64,000 nt of DNA from Chromatiales bacterium (GTDB lineage: Bacteria > Pseudomonadota > Gammaproteobacteria > Steroidobacterales > GCA-2729495), in NCBI GenBank assembly GCA_002688175.1, contig NZCC01000053.1, forward strand, positions 31,521 through 95,520, read 5' to 3'. The notes beneath the pieces are model-generated. The model was not told where the DNA came from. It was given only the letters and a program-made list of their open reading frames with translations, and searched no databases. The translations under genes and the position numbers were made by a program. Below, in pieces: positions 53,297 through 61,530 of the stretch (positions are counted from its first letter, which is position 1; each line of letters begins with the position of its first letter).

Positions 53297-54382
53297 TTAT
53301 CGCAATGCTGGCAAGATGTGTTCGCCAATCATTTTCAATCCATCCCAGGGGTCATCGAACAGGCGGATGGATAACTCTGTCAGTCCACCAGCAGCAAATT
53401 TCCTGTAGCGTTCAACTTCACTGTCTATATTACTCATATCTCCGGCCGATGACATGCCTGCAATCAGCCGTTCTACCAGGTCGTTTGGCAGGCTATCAAT
53501 TTTTCCTGTGCGAGACCTGAAAGCGATACGTAATTCTTCCCAGTTTTCAATAATAAGATCGACTTCACTTTCATCGTTACAGAATGGGCGGAGGTCTTCA
53601 CGTTTTTGTGCGATGATCGCGCCACGCCATATTAATTCACGCCGAGCTTCGTACATTGAGGCTTCACGATCTTTCTTGATGTGCCAGGCCCAGAAGTTAC
53701 CGATGCGAAAATCTTTTGGTGCGGTTTCACGTTTTGCCAGACCGGCCTGGATGTTCTTGATGGCTTCGGGCATGTGTTCGGGAGTGTAATCGCTGAACTG
53801 GATGCCGTCTGCGAGTCGTGCAGCCATGCGAATCATTTGCGGACCGCTTGAACATCCATATATAAGAGGTCCGGGGGCCTTGGCCCAAGCCATACCGAAT
53901 GGACGGCGGACTACAAACAGTCCACCTTCATAACCCATGGTGAATTCTCCTGATCTTGCGATCTCGAGGATCTCGATACATTCACGCATGCCGCGTACTC
54001 GTCGATCCGGTTCGCTTGTGCGCTTGACAGGATGCTGGTACGGCCAGACTACTCCGTCATTACTTGCCCGCCAACCGATTGCGCCGAGTAATCCGCCGCC
54101 GGCGCTGATGCCGATCATCGCCCTGCCGTTCGACATCTCGTTCAGCGTCAATAGTGTATTTGCCATTTTCAACGGATGCATTTCCCATGGGCTTACAGCC
54201 AGTGGGCCGATAATCAGTTTTGATGTTGCGGCTGCGACCGGCGCCAGCGACAGGAAAGCGTCATATTGAAAATGGTAATTTGACGACCATAATGCCCGGA
54301 TACCGAGACGTTCGGCTTCAACGCCTATTTCAGCAACTTGTGCCGGTGACAGATCCGGCTCGAGAATGATGTCGATGTCCAT
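53297..54382 (-). CDS. LLM-class flavin-dependent oxidoreductase
   Basis: 361 residues. Luciferase-like barrel blocks: DIDIILEPDLSPAQVAEIGVEAERLGI, LGIRALWSSNYHFQYDAF, LIIGPLAVSPWEMHPLKMAN, RAMIGISAGGG and GPLIYGCSSGPQM. These bind FMN or F420 and attack organic substrates with O2 or reduce them. Cofactor cannot be fixed by sequence alone. It lies upstream of the broken FkbM gene and may share its transcript (4-base gap). Confidence 0.9.
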   Translation of the reverse strand: MDIDIILEPDLSPAQVAEIGVEAERLGIRALWSSNYHFQYDAFLSLAPVAAATSKLIIGPLAVSPWEMHPLKMANTLLTLNEMSNGRAMIGISAGGGLLGAIGWRASNDGVVWPYQHPVKRTSEPDRRVRGMRECIEILEIARSGEFTMGYEGGLFVVRRPFGMAWAKAPGPLIYGCSSGPQMIRMAARLADGIQFSDYTPEHMPEAIKNIQAGLAKRETAPKDFRIGNFWAWHIKKDREASMYEARRELIWRGAIIAQKREDLRPFCNDESEVDLIIENWEELRIAFRSRTGKIDSLPNDLVERLIAGMSSAGDMSNIDSEVERYRKFAAGGLTELSIRLFDDPWDGLKMIGEHILPALR

Positions 54383-54496
54383 GGCGCTCTCCTGATTGTA
54401 TTTTTGGAGGTTAACGCCGGATTGTAGACGGTACCAGACATCAATTTAGAAAAAATGGCATCTGTCACCATTCAGGAGAAATCTGTTTTAAATCAA

Positions 54497-55768
54497 TTAG
54501 TCAGAAAGTCGTTTAAGCAAGCTCATGCCAATATAACCATGCATCTGGGCGTAGCCCCAACCGCCTTCAGCTTCCATTTGTCGCCCCTGCTGCAGTTGAA
54601 CCCGGGCTTGCTTGAACAAGGCTTGTTGGTCCGGAGCCAGGTCTGCCGGCCCCTTGGTGAGCATTTTCTCCAGGCGACCGAGCACTTCCGCTGTCTGCAC
54701 TTCCCTTTTTTCCTGATAGTCCCGTCTGACATCAAGCGCTAAATGATGTGCTTTGTTGGCCTTGTGGATCGAGTGTTGCGCCACAATCCCACTGTCCATG
54801 AATTGCCGTTGCTCGAAAGCTTTCTCGGCATTCATCAAATCCATGGCCGCTGTGGTCAGTAACTCGCGCGAGTCGGCATGTTCCTCATAGCGGGTAATGT
54901 CCAGTTCGGCTAACCGGAGCGTTTCATGTGCCAATGCTATGGTTTGTACCGCATCGCGATAGCTCTCATAACCGGGACTATCCATTACCGTTCTGAAGCC
55001 CAGCGCCGGACCGAATTCCATGGGCTTTTTGATCCCGCGGTCTGCGCCACGTGCGCTGCCGATGTCACTGCCGGAAGAACCACCACGTACTGACAGGTAT
55101 TTGTCATTAAGGAAACGCAGAATAGCCCGGTTCGGTGGCGCATCAGGGTAAGGCGCATACCAGGTGCTGGTCCATTCCCAGACGTTGCCCGCCATGTCGC
55201 ATAAGCCGTAAGCATTGCAACCTTGAGGATACGCTCCAACCGGTGTTGTTCTGCGTAGTCCCACATTGGCTTTTTTCTTGTCGAAAATATTGCCCCAGGG
55301 CCAGCGCAAACCCTCGCTGCCGCGGGACGACTTTTCCCATTCCTGTTCGGTGGGCAGGCGCCGTCCTTTCCAGGCTGCGAATGCGCTCGCATCGTGATAG
55401 TTGACCCCGGTGACCGGGTGTCGCCCCTGGTCGGCCGAAAAGTTACCGGAGTCCGACCAGTGTTGTGGATACCGATGGCCGGTGGCATCGATAAAAGCTT
55501 TGTAGTCCTGATTGGTGACCGGGTAAATGTCGATGAAAAATGCGGCTAAATTGACAACATGACGGGGTCTTTCATCAAAGTCATTGTCATAAAAGTCATT
55601 ATTGTTACCCATCAGAAACGGACCGGCCGGAATCAGTGCCATGCCGTCGGGGGCCTGTAACTGTTCCGGGATAACCCGGTTTTCCTGGGCATTGGTATTG
55701 GTTATGGTAATTGTCAGCAGCAATGCAGCAGTAAGTATGCAGTTGTTTAAACCCTTGAAATTCATCAT
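54497..55768 (-). CDS. Exported FGE/SUMF1-like protein
   Basis: 423 residues. GGAG lies 5 bases before ATG 55768. Signal peptide LTAALLLTITITNTNA. FGE-sulfatase domain: MALIPAGPFLMGNNN, YPVTNQDYKAFIDAT, RLPTEQEWEKSSRG, DMAGNVWEWTSTWY, VRGGSSGSDIGSARGADRG. The last block aligns with the FGE active-site region but has no cysteine, so it cannot be a classical formylglycine-generating enzyme. A 120-residue helical C-terminus (HETLRLAELDITRYEEH and on) is extra. Tandem with a second FGE-like gene. Confidence 0.88.
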   Translation of the reverse strand: MMNFKGLNNCILTAALLLTITITNTNAQENRVIPEQLQAPDGMALIPAGPFLMGNNNDFYDNDFDERPRHVVNLAAFFIDIYPVTNQDYKAFIDATGHRYPQHWSDSGNFSADQGRHPVTGVNYHDASAFAAWKGRRLPTEQEWEKSSRGSEGLRWPWGNIFDKKKANVGLRRTTPVGAYPQGCNAYGLCDMAGNVWEWTSTWYAPYPDAPPNRAILRFLNDKYLSVRGGSSGSDIGSARGADRGIKKPMEFGPALGFRTVMDSPGYESYRDAVQTIALAHETLRLAELDITRYEEHADSRELLTTAAMDLMNAEKAFEQRQFMDSGIVAQHSIHKANKAHHLALDVRRDYQEKREVQTAEVLGRLEKMLTKGPADLAPDQQALFKQARVQLQQGRQMEAEGGWGYAQMHGYIGMSLLKRLSD

Positions 55769-55850
55769 TGGTTCTCCGTTAGTAGCGCAGGCAAGGGCCG
55801 CCGAAAAGTTACCGTGTTTATGCTGCTCTACTGTTAGTTATTGCTGTACA

Positions 55851-57179
55851 TCACATTGGATGTGTAACGACGCGAAAGCCGTTGTAGTAGAGCCTTAGCT
55901 CCGGGTTATAACGATCCCGGGTTGCATGGAAACAGACATCGGGCTTGTTATACCAGGAGCAGCCACGCAGTACTTTCTCTTTGCCGGAAGGCGGGCCCAT
56001 GGGGTCTTTATCGGGCGACACAGCGTAGTAGTCTGCCTGATACCAGTCATGCATCCACTCCCAGACGTTGCCGGTCATATCATAGAAGCCCCAGTTATTG
56101 GGCGGGAAGCTGCCGACCCGAGTGGTCATGGGCCGGGATTTGGACATTCTGTTACCCTCGCTGTCCCACCAGGTCTTCCAGCCGTCCCGGTCCGGTATTT
56201 TTCCGATCCGCCAGATCGAAATATTGGCGCCATCGATTTTCCATGTATCACCAAAAATATAATTCTTGCCGTCGATACCCGCTCTTGCGGCATATTCCCA
56301 TTCGGCTTCCGTCGGCAGGCGATATGATTCTCCGCTGATAGTCGATAACCAATTTGTGTAGGCTTCGGCATCAGGTGCATTCACTTTGACTACCGGATGG
56401 TTGGGATACTGATGCAGGTAATTACCCCAGCCTTTTGGAGGAATGGGTGGCGTGCGGCCAGTTGCTGCACAGAACGCAAGAAATTGTGCATTGGTAACCA
56501 GGAATCGACTCATGCGAAAAGCTGAAATTTCCACCGTATGAACATGGGCAAAATCCTCTCCGTAATCCGGATTGACGGCCGGACCGTTGTTGCCCATCCG
56601 GAAGCGGCCACCTTGTACGGTGAGCATCTCCGGTATGAGCACATCGTCGGTGGCGGTACCGAAGAAATCGCCGACGCTGCTGGCATCAATACCGGCATCC
56701 CTGGCTGATCCGACCAGCGGTGTATCGGTGCCACTTGAATGAACCGGACGCCTGCCTCTGAAGCCTGCAAAGGTAGCCTGGCCGTAAAGTCCATATTCAA
56801 TGGTCCCGGACATTTTGTCCCCGGCCACCTCAGCTGTGTAGACAGCCGCCATAGGTTGGCCGCCAAACTCTAGTACGGCAGTGAATTCAAGGTGCTTGCC
56901 ATCAAAGTTGCCGACAAAACGTCCTGAAGCAGAATTGCTGTCGATGAAGCCGATCACTCTGTCGCCCTCCTGTAGAAACAGAACCTCACGTCGCCCCGGA
57001 CCATTGGGTGATGTTAAGACATCAAAATACCATTCGCCCGAAAGAGAATATTTCTCTGCGGCGACTATTGGAGCAAAATACAGGGCAGCAATGGTTCCGG
57101 CAAAAAATAATCTGACAGCGCTTAGCGTCACTGCTGGTGTCACAAACTTGTAAGGCCTTTGTTTTAGATGTGAAGCCAT
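55851..57179 (-). CDS. Exported FGE-like protein with N-terminal beta domain
   Basis: About 442 residues from the ATG at 57179 (57185 also in frame). Signal peptide (RLFFAGTIAALYFAPIVAA), a beta-sheet domain (GEWYFDVLTSPNGPGRREVLFLQEGDRV), then the FGE-sulfatase domain: MLTVQGGRFRMGNNG, MSRFLVTNAQFLAFCAATG, RLPTEAEWEYAARAG, DMTGNVWEWMHDWY and VLRGCSWYNKPDVCFHATRD. Two cysteines occur in the final block, but only the second aligns with one of the two FGE active-site cysteines. Function as a true FGE is doubtful; no sulfatase gene is nearby. Confidence 0.87.
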   Translation of the reverse strand: MASHLKQRPYKFVTPAVTLSAVRLFFAGTIAALYFAPIVAAEKYSLSGEWYFDVLTSPNGPGRREVLFLQEGDRVIGFIDSNSASGRFVGNFDGKHLEFTAVLEFGGQPMAAVYTAEVAGDKMSGTIEYGLYGQATFAGFRGRRPVHSSGTDTPLVGSARDAGIDASSVGDFFGTATDDVLIPEMLTVQGGRFRMGNNGPAVNPDYGEDFAHVHTVEISAFRMSRFLVTNAQFLAFCAATGRTPPIPPKGWGNYLHQYPNHPVVKVNAPDAEAYTNWLSTISGESYRLPTEAEWEYAARAGIDGKNYIFGDTWKIDGANISIWRIGKIPDRDGWKTWWDSEGNRMSKSRPMTTRVGSFPPNNWGFYDMTGNVWEWMHDWYQADYYAVSPDKDPMGPPSGKEKVLRGCSWYNKPDVCFHATRDRYNPELRLYYNGFRVVTHPM

Positions 57180-57289
57180 GAGCACCGCCAGAAATGAACA
57201 AGATATACTTTGTTACAAACAGGTAACCTACTGGGGAGGCATGGTGGATATTATATGGGTAGCCCACTCGTAAAATGGAGAGATTTGGG

Positions 57290-59287
57290 ATGATGCTGTT
57301 GGAACCTGGTCATATTGGCTCGATGGAGACCAAGAACCGCGTCATCATGGCAGCGATGGGCATTCGCGGTACGACTGATGATGATGGCTACTGGGGTGAG
57401 CGCACCCAGGCTTTCTACACGGCAAGGGCTGCCGGCGGGGTGGGGATGATACTGCCCGAGATGGTCTTTGTGTCGCGGGCCCTGGAACCAGCTGCCAGTA
57501 CCTGCATCGATCTCGCCTCGGATGCGCATCTGGAATCCGTACGTCAGCTCGCAGATTCCCTGAACCGCTATGACTGCAGACTCTGCGTCCAGCTCACGGC
57601 AGGTTTTGGCCGGGTTGTGCCACCGTTCCTTGCCCCTGACTGGTGGACCGATGACCCGGTATCCGCTGAATATCAGCCGGTATCCGCATCGATTAATAAT
57701 AATCATCACCTGCCCGACCGACGGAAATTCTATTCACGTCCACTGACAACAGCGGAAGCCGAAGCCCATGCGCAGGCTTTTGGTTCTGCCGCCAGGCGTG
57801 CTCGTGAAGGCGGTGCTGCCTGCGTTGAATTGCACGGACACGAAGGTTATTTGCTCGACCAGTTCATGACGAAATTATGGAATCGCCGTGATGATAAGTA
57901 TGGCGGCTCACGTGAAAAACGCTTGACCTTCGCCCGTGAAGCGATCGCGGCAATCAGGCGTGATGCCGGCGAAGATTTTCCGATCATTTATCGATTCGGG
58001 TTAACGCATTACGTTCCGGGTGGCCGGGAGCCGGAAGAAGGTCTGTGGATTGCCGGGGAACTGGAGAAAATGGGTGTCGCCGCTTTGCATGTCGATGCCG
58101 GTTGTTATGAGTCTCATTGGTGGCCGCATCCGCCCCAGTACCAGGAGCCTGGTTGTATGGTCAGTCTGGCAGAACAGGTCAGGCAACGGGTTGCTATTCC
58201 GGTCGTTGCCGTAGGCCGGCTGCAGGATCCTGAAGTTGCCGAAAGTGCTCTGGCACAGGGCAAGGCTGACTTTGTCGCGATAGGTCGGGGTTTGTTGGCG
58301 GACCCTGATTGGGTCAACAAGGTGCAGAATAAAAAAACAGACGACATTATTCCGTGTATCAGTTGTCATGAAGGTTGTCTGGAGCAGATGACGCTGGGTA
58401 AACCCACCAGTTGTGCGCTTCGTCCGACGACCGGGCACGAGTTGGAGTGGCCGATGGAGCCGATAGAGGAGGAGCGATCCTTGCTTATCATTGGTGGTGG
58501 ACCGGCGGGTCTGGAGGCAGCTCGCGCCGGTGTTGAACGAGGGTTTGAAGTGACACTCTGGGAGGCAGCTGACAAGCTCGGTGGAAACCTCTGGCCGGCC
58601 GCTAAACCGGACTTCAAACCCGATATTGCCAATTACGTACACTACCTTGGCAACCTGGAAAAAAAATTACCCATTGATATTGTGTTTAATAAGCGCGCCA
58701 CAACACAGGATGTCATCGATTTTGGCGCTAACTATGTGGTCCTGGCCACCGGGGCTGAAATGGAATCGTTGCCATTCGCAAGCACTGCAACGGTGAAAGT
58801 TCTCTCGGCGATTGATTTGTTGACCGGCGCGGCTGTAACCGAGGGTGACCGGGTAATTGTCATGGGTGGTGGGCTCGTTGGTTGTGAGACTGCTGTTTAT
58901 CTGGCACAGAGTGGCCTGCAGGTCACGTTAACCACGCGGCGTGGTGCGGAAAAGCTAGGCGGCGATATAGTCGACCGTTCCAACCGTGAGATGCTGATAC
59001 AGATGATTGCAGATGCGAATATTCAGGTTATGGATCTTACCGTGCCGCTGCGCTCTGAAGAACAGAGTGTTGTTGTTGAGCGCGACGGGCAGGAGTCCAG
59101 TATTCCGACAGATAACCTGGTTTTCGCCGGTCGATTATTGCCTCGTGACGGACTCATAAAAGAGCTCGAGGCGTTCTATGCAAACAATGCGGGTAGTGTT
59201 TTCAGTGCAGGTGATTGTGTCAAAGTCGGCAGCATTATGAATGCAGTCTGGGACAGCTTTAATGCAGTGCGAACCATCGCCGAATAA
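57290..59287 (+). CDS. 2,4-dienoyl-CoA reductase-like FMN/FeS/FAD oxidoreductase
   Basis: 665 residues from ATG 57290 (GGAG at 57277-57280 is 9 bases upstream; ATG 57275 has no such site). Old-yellow-enzyme barrel first: NRVIMAAMGIRGTTDD, ELHGHEGYLLDQF with His/Tyr active region, RRDDKYGGSREKR, then FeS motif CISCHEGC with a later cysteine, then FAD motif IIGGGPAGLEAARAG and NAD motif VMGGGLVGCETAVYLAQSG. FadH/TMADH-like enzymes reduce unsaturated acyl-CoAs, enones or amines. Cytoplasmic. Confidence 0.92.
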   Translation: MMLLEPGHIGSMETKNRVIMAAMGIRGTTDDDGYWGERTQAFYTARAAGGVGMILPEMVFVSRALEPAASTCIDLASDAHLESVRQLADSLNRYDCRLCVQLTAGFGRVVPPFLAPDWWTDDPVSAEYQPVSASINNNHHLPDRRKFYSRPLTTAEAEAHAQAFGSAARRAREGGAACVELHGHEGYLLDQFMTKLWNRRDDKYGGSREKRLTFAREAIAAIRRDAGEDFPIIYRFGLTHYVPGGREPEEGLWIAGELEKMGVAALHVDAGCYESHWWPHPPQYQEPGCMVSLAEQVRQRVAIPVVAVGRLQDPEVAESALAQGKADFVAIGRGLLADPDWVNKVQNKKTDDIIPCISCHEGCLEQMTLGKPTSCALRPTTGHELEWPMEPIEEERSLLIIGGGPAGLEAARAGVERGFEVTLWEAADKLGGNLWPAAKPDFKPDIANYVHYLGNLEKKLPIDIVFNKRATTQDVIDFGANYVVLATGAEMESLPFASTATVKVLSAIDLLTGAAVTEGDRVIVMGGGLVGCETAVYLAQSGLQVTLTTRRGAEKLGGDIVDRSNREMLIQMIADANIQVMDLTVPLRSEEQSVVVERDGQESSIPTDNLVFAGRLLPRDGLIKELEAFYANNAGSVFSAGDCVKVGSIMNAVWDSFNAVRTIAE

Positions 59288-59308
59288 AATATTTGTCTGG
59301 TCTTAAGC

Positions 59309-59611
59309 TTACAGGCGCGGCACGATCTTGCTGATGGGTGCCGGTTCGCGCGTGTCGGGTGACAGGACCGATGCACCAGTGGTAACCAGGTACTCCAGTC
59401 GATCCGCCAGGAAGCCCATGGCCAGAATCAGGGCATGCAGACTGTCATCGCCGTGAATCGTTCGCTTTCTTTCCACGCCTGGTATTTCGACGTCACAGGC
59501 CCATCTCTGTTCGTCCTGCTGACGTAACTGACCTACCTGTATGACAGTGGCCAGTTCTTCACCGTCGGTTGAGCAATAGATGATTTCTGATTTTGCGATT
59601 GGAACATCCAT
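59309..59611 (-). CDS. Small conserved protein, DUF6968-like
   Basis: 100 residues, beta-rich N-terminus (ATVIQVGQLRQQDEQRWACDVEIPGV) and helix HALILAMGFLADRLEYLVTTGA. It resembles short DUF6968-type proteins; no function assigned. The downstream partner on the plus strand ends 22 bases away and converges. Confidence 0.6.
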   Translation of the reverse strand: MDVPIAKSEIIYCSTDGEELATVIQVGQLRQQDEQRWACDVEIPGVERKRTIHGDDSLHALILAMGFLADRLEYLVTTGASVLSPDTREPAPISKIVPRL

Positions 59612-59689
59612 AGATTTGATCCCTTGCCTGATGCCTTAGACTAGGGGACTCTATCTTGGCTGGTGAGTAAAGTCGAATACGGTGGGAGT

Positions 59690-59733
59690 GGCATCAGCGA
59701 CGGCTGATTTTTAATCGTCGCTGATGCCATTTT
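59690..59733 (+). terminator. Long hairpin with T-run
   Basis: GGCATCAGCGACG (59690-59702), 13-base loop, CGTCGCTGATGCC (59716-59728), then ATTTTT. The 13-bp stem is perfect. The T-run favours the plus strand, but the nearest plus gene ends 400 bases earlier; on the minus strand it lies 55 bases after the beta-propeller gene and could mark its 3' end without a T-run. Confidence 0.6.
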
Positions 59734-59787
59734 TGCGGGTAAATTTCTGACGGTTATCCTTGGCGCAGATTGCAAAGGATGTCGCTT

Positions 59788-60936
59788 TTACCGCCAGCCG
59801 GCAAAATCTGCCGGATTCTCTACCCAGCCGGCCGGTGGTTTGGATTTCGGTGGTACGCCCTTGTAGTTTTCCGGGCCCAGGTTCAACGAGGAAACATCCA
59901 TGACATGGGAATACAGGGCGCGACTTCCTGGTTCACCACGCGTGAGGACCATCTTCTTGCCGTCCGGAGAAAAGGCGCCCATGCCGTCCCAGCCTTCATT
60001 GTAAGTAATTCTCTGCATTTTGCTGCCGTCGGCAAGATCACCGAGGAACAGTTCCCAGTTGCCATGTTCGAGAATGCGCACGACTAAAAAATGTCGTCCA
60101 TCCGGAGCCGGGAACGGGGCCCAGTTCGTATCGTAAGTGAAGGTACGCTGCTGTACATCTCGATCCGGGCCAAGAATTTTCAGCGTATAGAGGTTCATTG
60201 GCGTCTGTGTATGAGTACCGTTTTTACGGTCCAGCATTTCGAGTGCAACTTTTTCACTTTGTTTCCAGGCGCGGAAGATTACGGTCTCACTGTCGGGTAA
60301 GAAGTAAGCTTCACCTTCCTGCCAGTCTGCAGTAAAGGTAAGTTGTGTTTGTTCCGTGCCATCGGACTTCATGCGCCAAAGATCTGCATTACCGCCAATC
60401 TGGCGGCCAAATACGATCCATTTCCCATCGGGAGAAACCGTGCCTTCGGCGTCATACCATCGATTGTTGGTCAGGCGCTTGATGTTCTTGCCGTCCATGT
60501 CTGATGAGTAAAGTTCAGAACCTTGTGGATAGTCTGCATCATCCGACCAGTTACCGGCCGGCATATCTTCCATGTGATCACGGGTGGATGTCCACAGTAG
60601 TCGTTCCTTATCCGGGTAGAACCAGGAACAGGCATCCATGCCGTGATCATTGATACGACGAATGTCCTCGCCAGTATCGGTGAAGGTGTAAGTCAGGGCG
60701 CCGCCGACCTTGCCTCGGCCGGGATCCTGTCCATCCGGATCACTGACCTGGGCGATCAGGTGTATACCGTCGGGTGCATAATAGGCCTCACCGTTTGGCG
60801 GAAGGTTTGGAATTTTATACATCGGAAGTTCCCGGGAGTCTGTCGCAGGTGCATCGGAATCACCGGCGATTGCAATATTCATGCAGGTCAGAATCCAGGC
60901 AATGACAACAATTTGGTTGGAAATAGATGCATTCAT
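59788..60936 (-). CDS. Exported TolB/PD40-type beta-propeller protein
   Basis: 382 residues from ATG 60936 (GGGAG 6 bases upstream). Signal peptide SNQIVVIAWILTCMNIAIAG. PD40 blades: APDGIHLIAQVSD, TVSPDGKWIVFGRQ, SDGTEQTQLTF, APDGRHFLVVRI, AFSPDGKKMVLTRG, a TolB-like propeller. It ends PPAGWVENPADFAGWR. TolB-type propellers bind peptides or other proteins in the periplasm. Ligand unknown. Confidence 0.88.
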   Translation of the reverse strand: MNASISNQIVVIAWILTCMNIAIAGDSDAPATDSRELPMYKIPNLPPNGEAYYAPDGIHLIAQVSDPDGQDPGRGKVGGALTYTFTDTGEDIRRINDHGMDACSWFYPDKERLLWTSTRDHMEDMPAGNWSDDADYPQGSELYSSDMDGKNIKRLTNNRWYDAEGTVSPDGKWIVFGRQIGGNADLWRMKSDGTEQTQLTFTADWQEGEAYFLPDSETVIFRAWKQSEKVALEMLDRKNGTHTQTPMNLYTLKILGPDRDVQQRTFTYDTNWAPFPAPDGRHFLVVRILEHGNWELFLGDLADGSKMQRITYNEGWDGMGAFSPDGKKMVLTRGEPGSRALYSHVMDVSSLNLGPENYKGVPPKSKPPAGWVENPADFAGWR

Positions 60937-61530
60937 GTTTTTCTCCCTGATTGTCTGGCGAAGCCTAATGCATGCTGTACGCGACAATCATTTCGGTTGT
61001 GCAACAGTTTGTAACTATCTGTAACAGATTTTCCAGCCAGACCAATCCATGTTTCTTTGTTGCCTTGATGGCGATTTCATTTGACAGGATCAGGCCTGAA
61101 CGCAGGTTAGCATTAAAAATAACGTAAATGGAGCCGGCAAAGGAAAGATTATCCGGTAACAAATCAGCTGGCCTGGCCATAATGGCGAACTGACAATGGT
61201 GAGCGAATCAGAATAAAAGCTGGCTATATACTTCCTGAATCAACTCGCCGTATGTGACGGCGAGGGCATACTGTAACGCAAAGTCCGGACTGCCAGTATT
61301 TTTTCTACAGTGAGTGAAGGAACAGCGATGTCGGCATCTGTCGGTAGCGTCGTTCGTCATGATGGGTATCATTAACACGATGATCCTGTTCGCGGCGATC
61401 ATCGTACGGGTTAAAACCGGCAGGTACAGTCCTTACTGAGAGATTATTGACGGGCTGAACAGATCGGCCTCCGGAAAACTATTTTGTAATAATCTGGAAT
61501 TCTGCTGTTCGGTAATGGCTTGTCGGGTCC
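60937..61530. other. Gene-poor region between propeller and molybdoenzyme
   Basis: About 590 bases. Two minus-strand frames of 71 and 64 codons (60965-61180 and 61208-61402) are open but show no family match, no good RBS, and no consistent composition. I do not annotate them. The promoter of the propeller gene should be at the left end. No hairpin with T-run seen. Confidence 0.4.

Noticed and set aside
54497..57179. True formylglycine-generating enzymes
   Set aside because: The active-site cysteine pair is missing or incomplete and no sulfatase is nearby, so I call them FGE-like only.
60965..61180. 71-codon minus-strand frame before the propeller gene
   Set aside because: No RBS, no family resemblance and no coding periodicity I can see.
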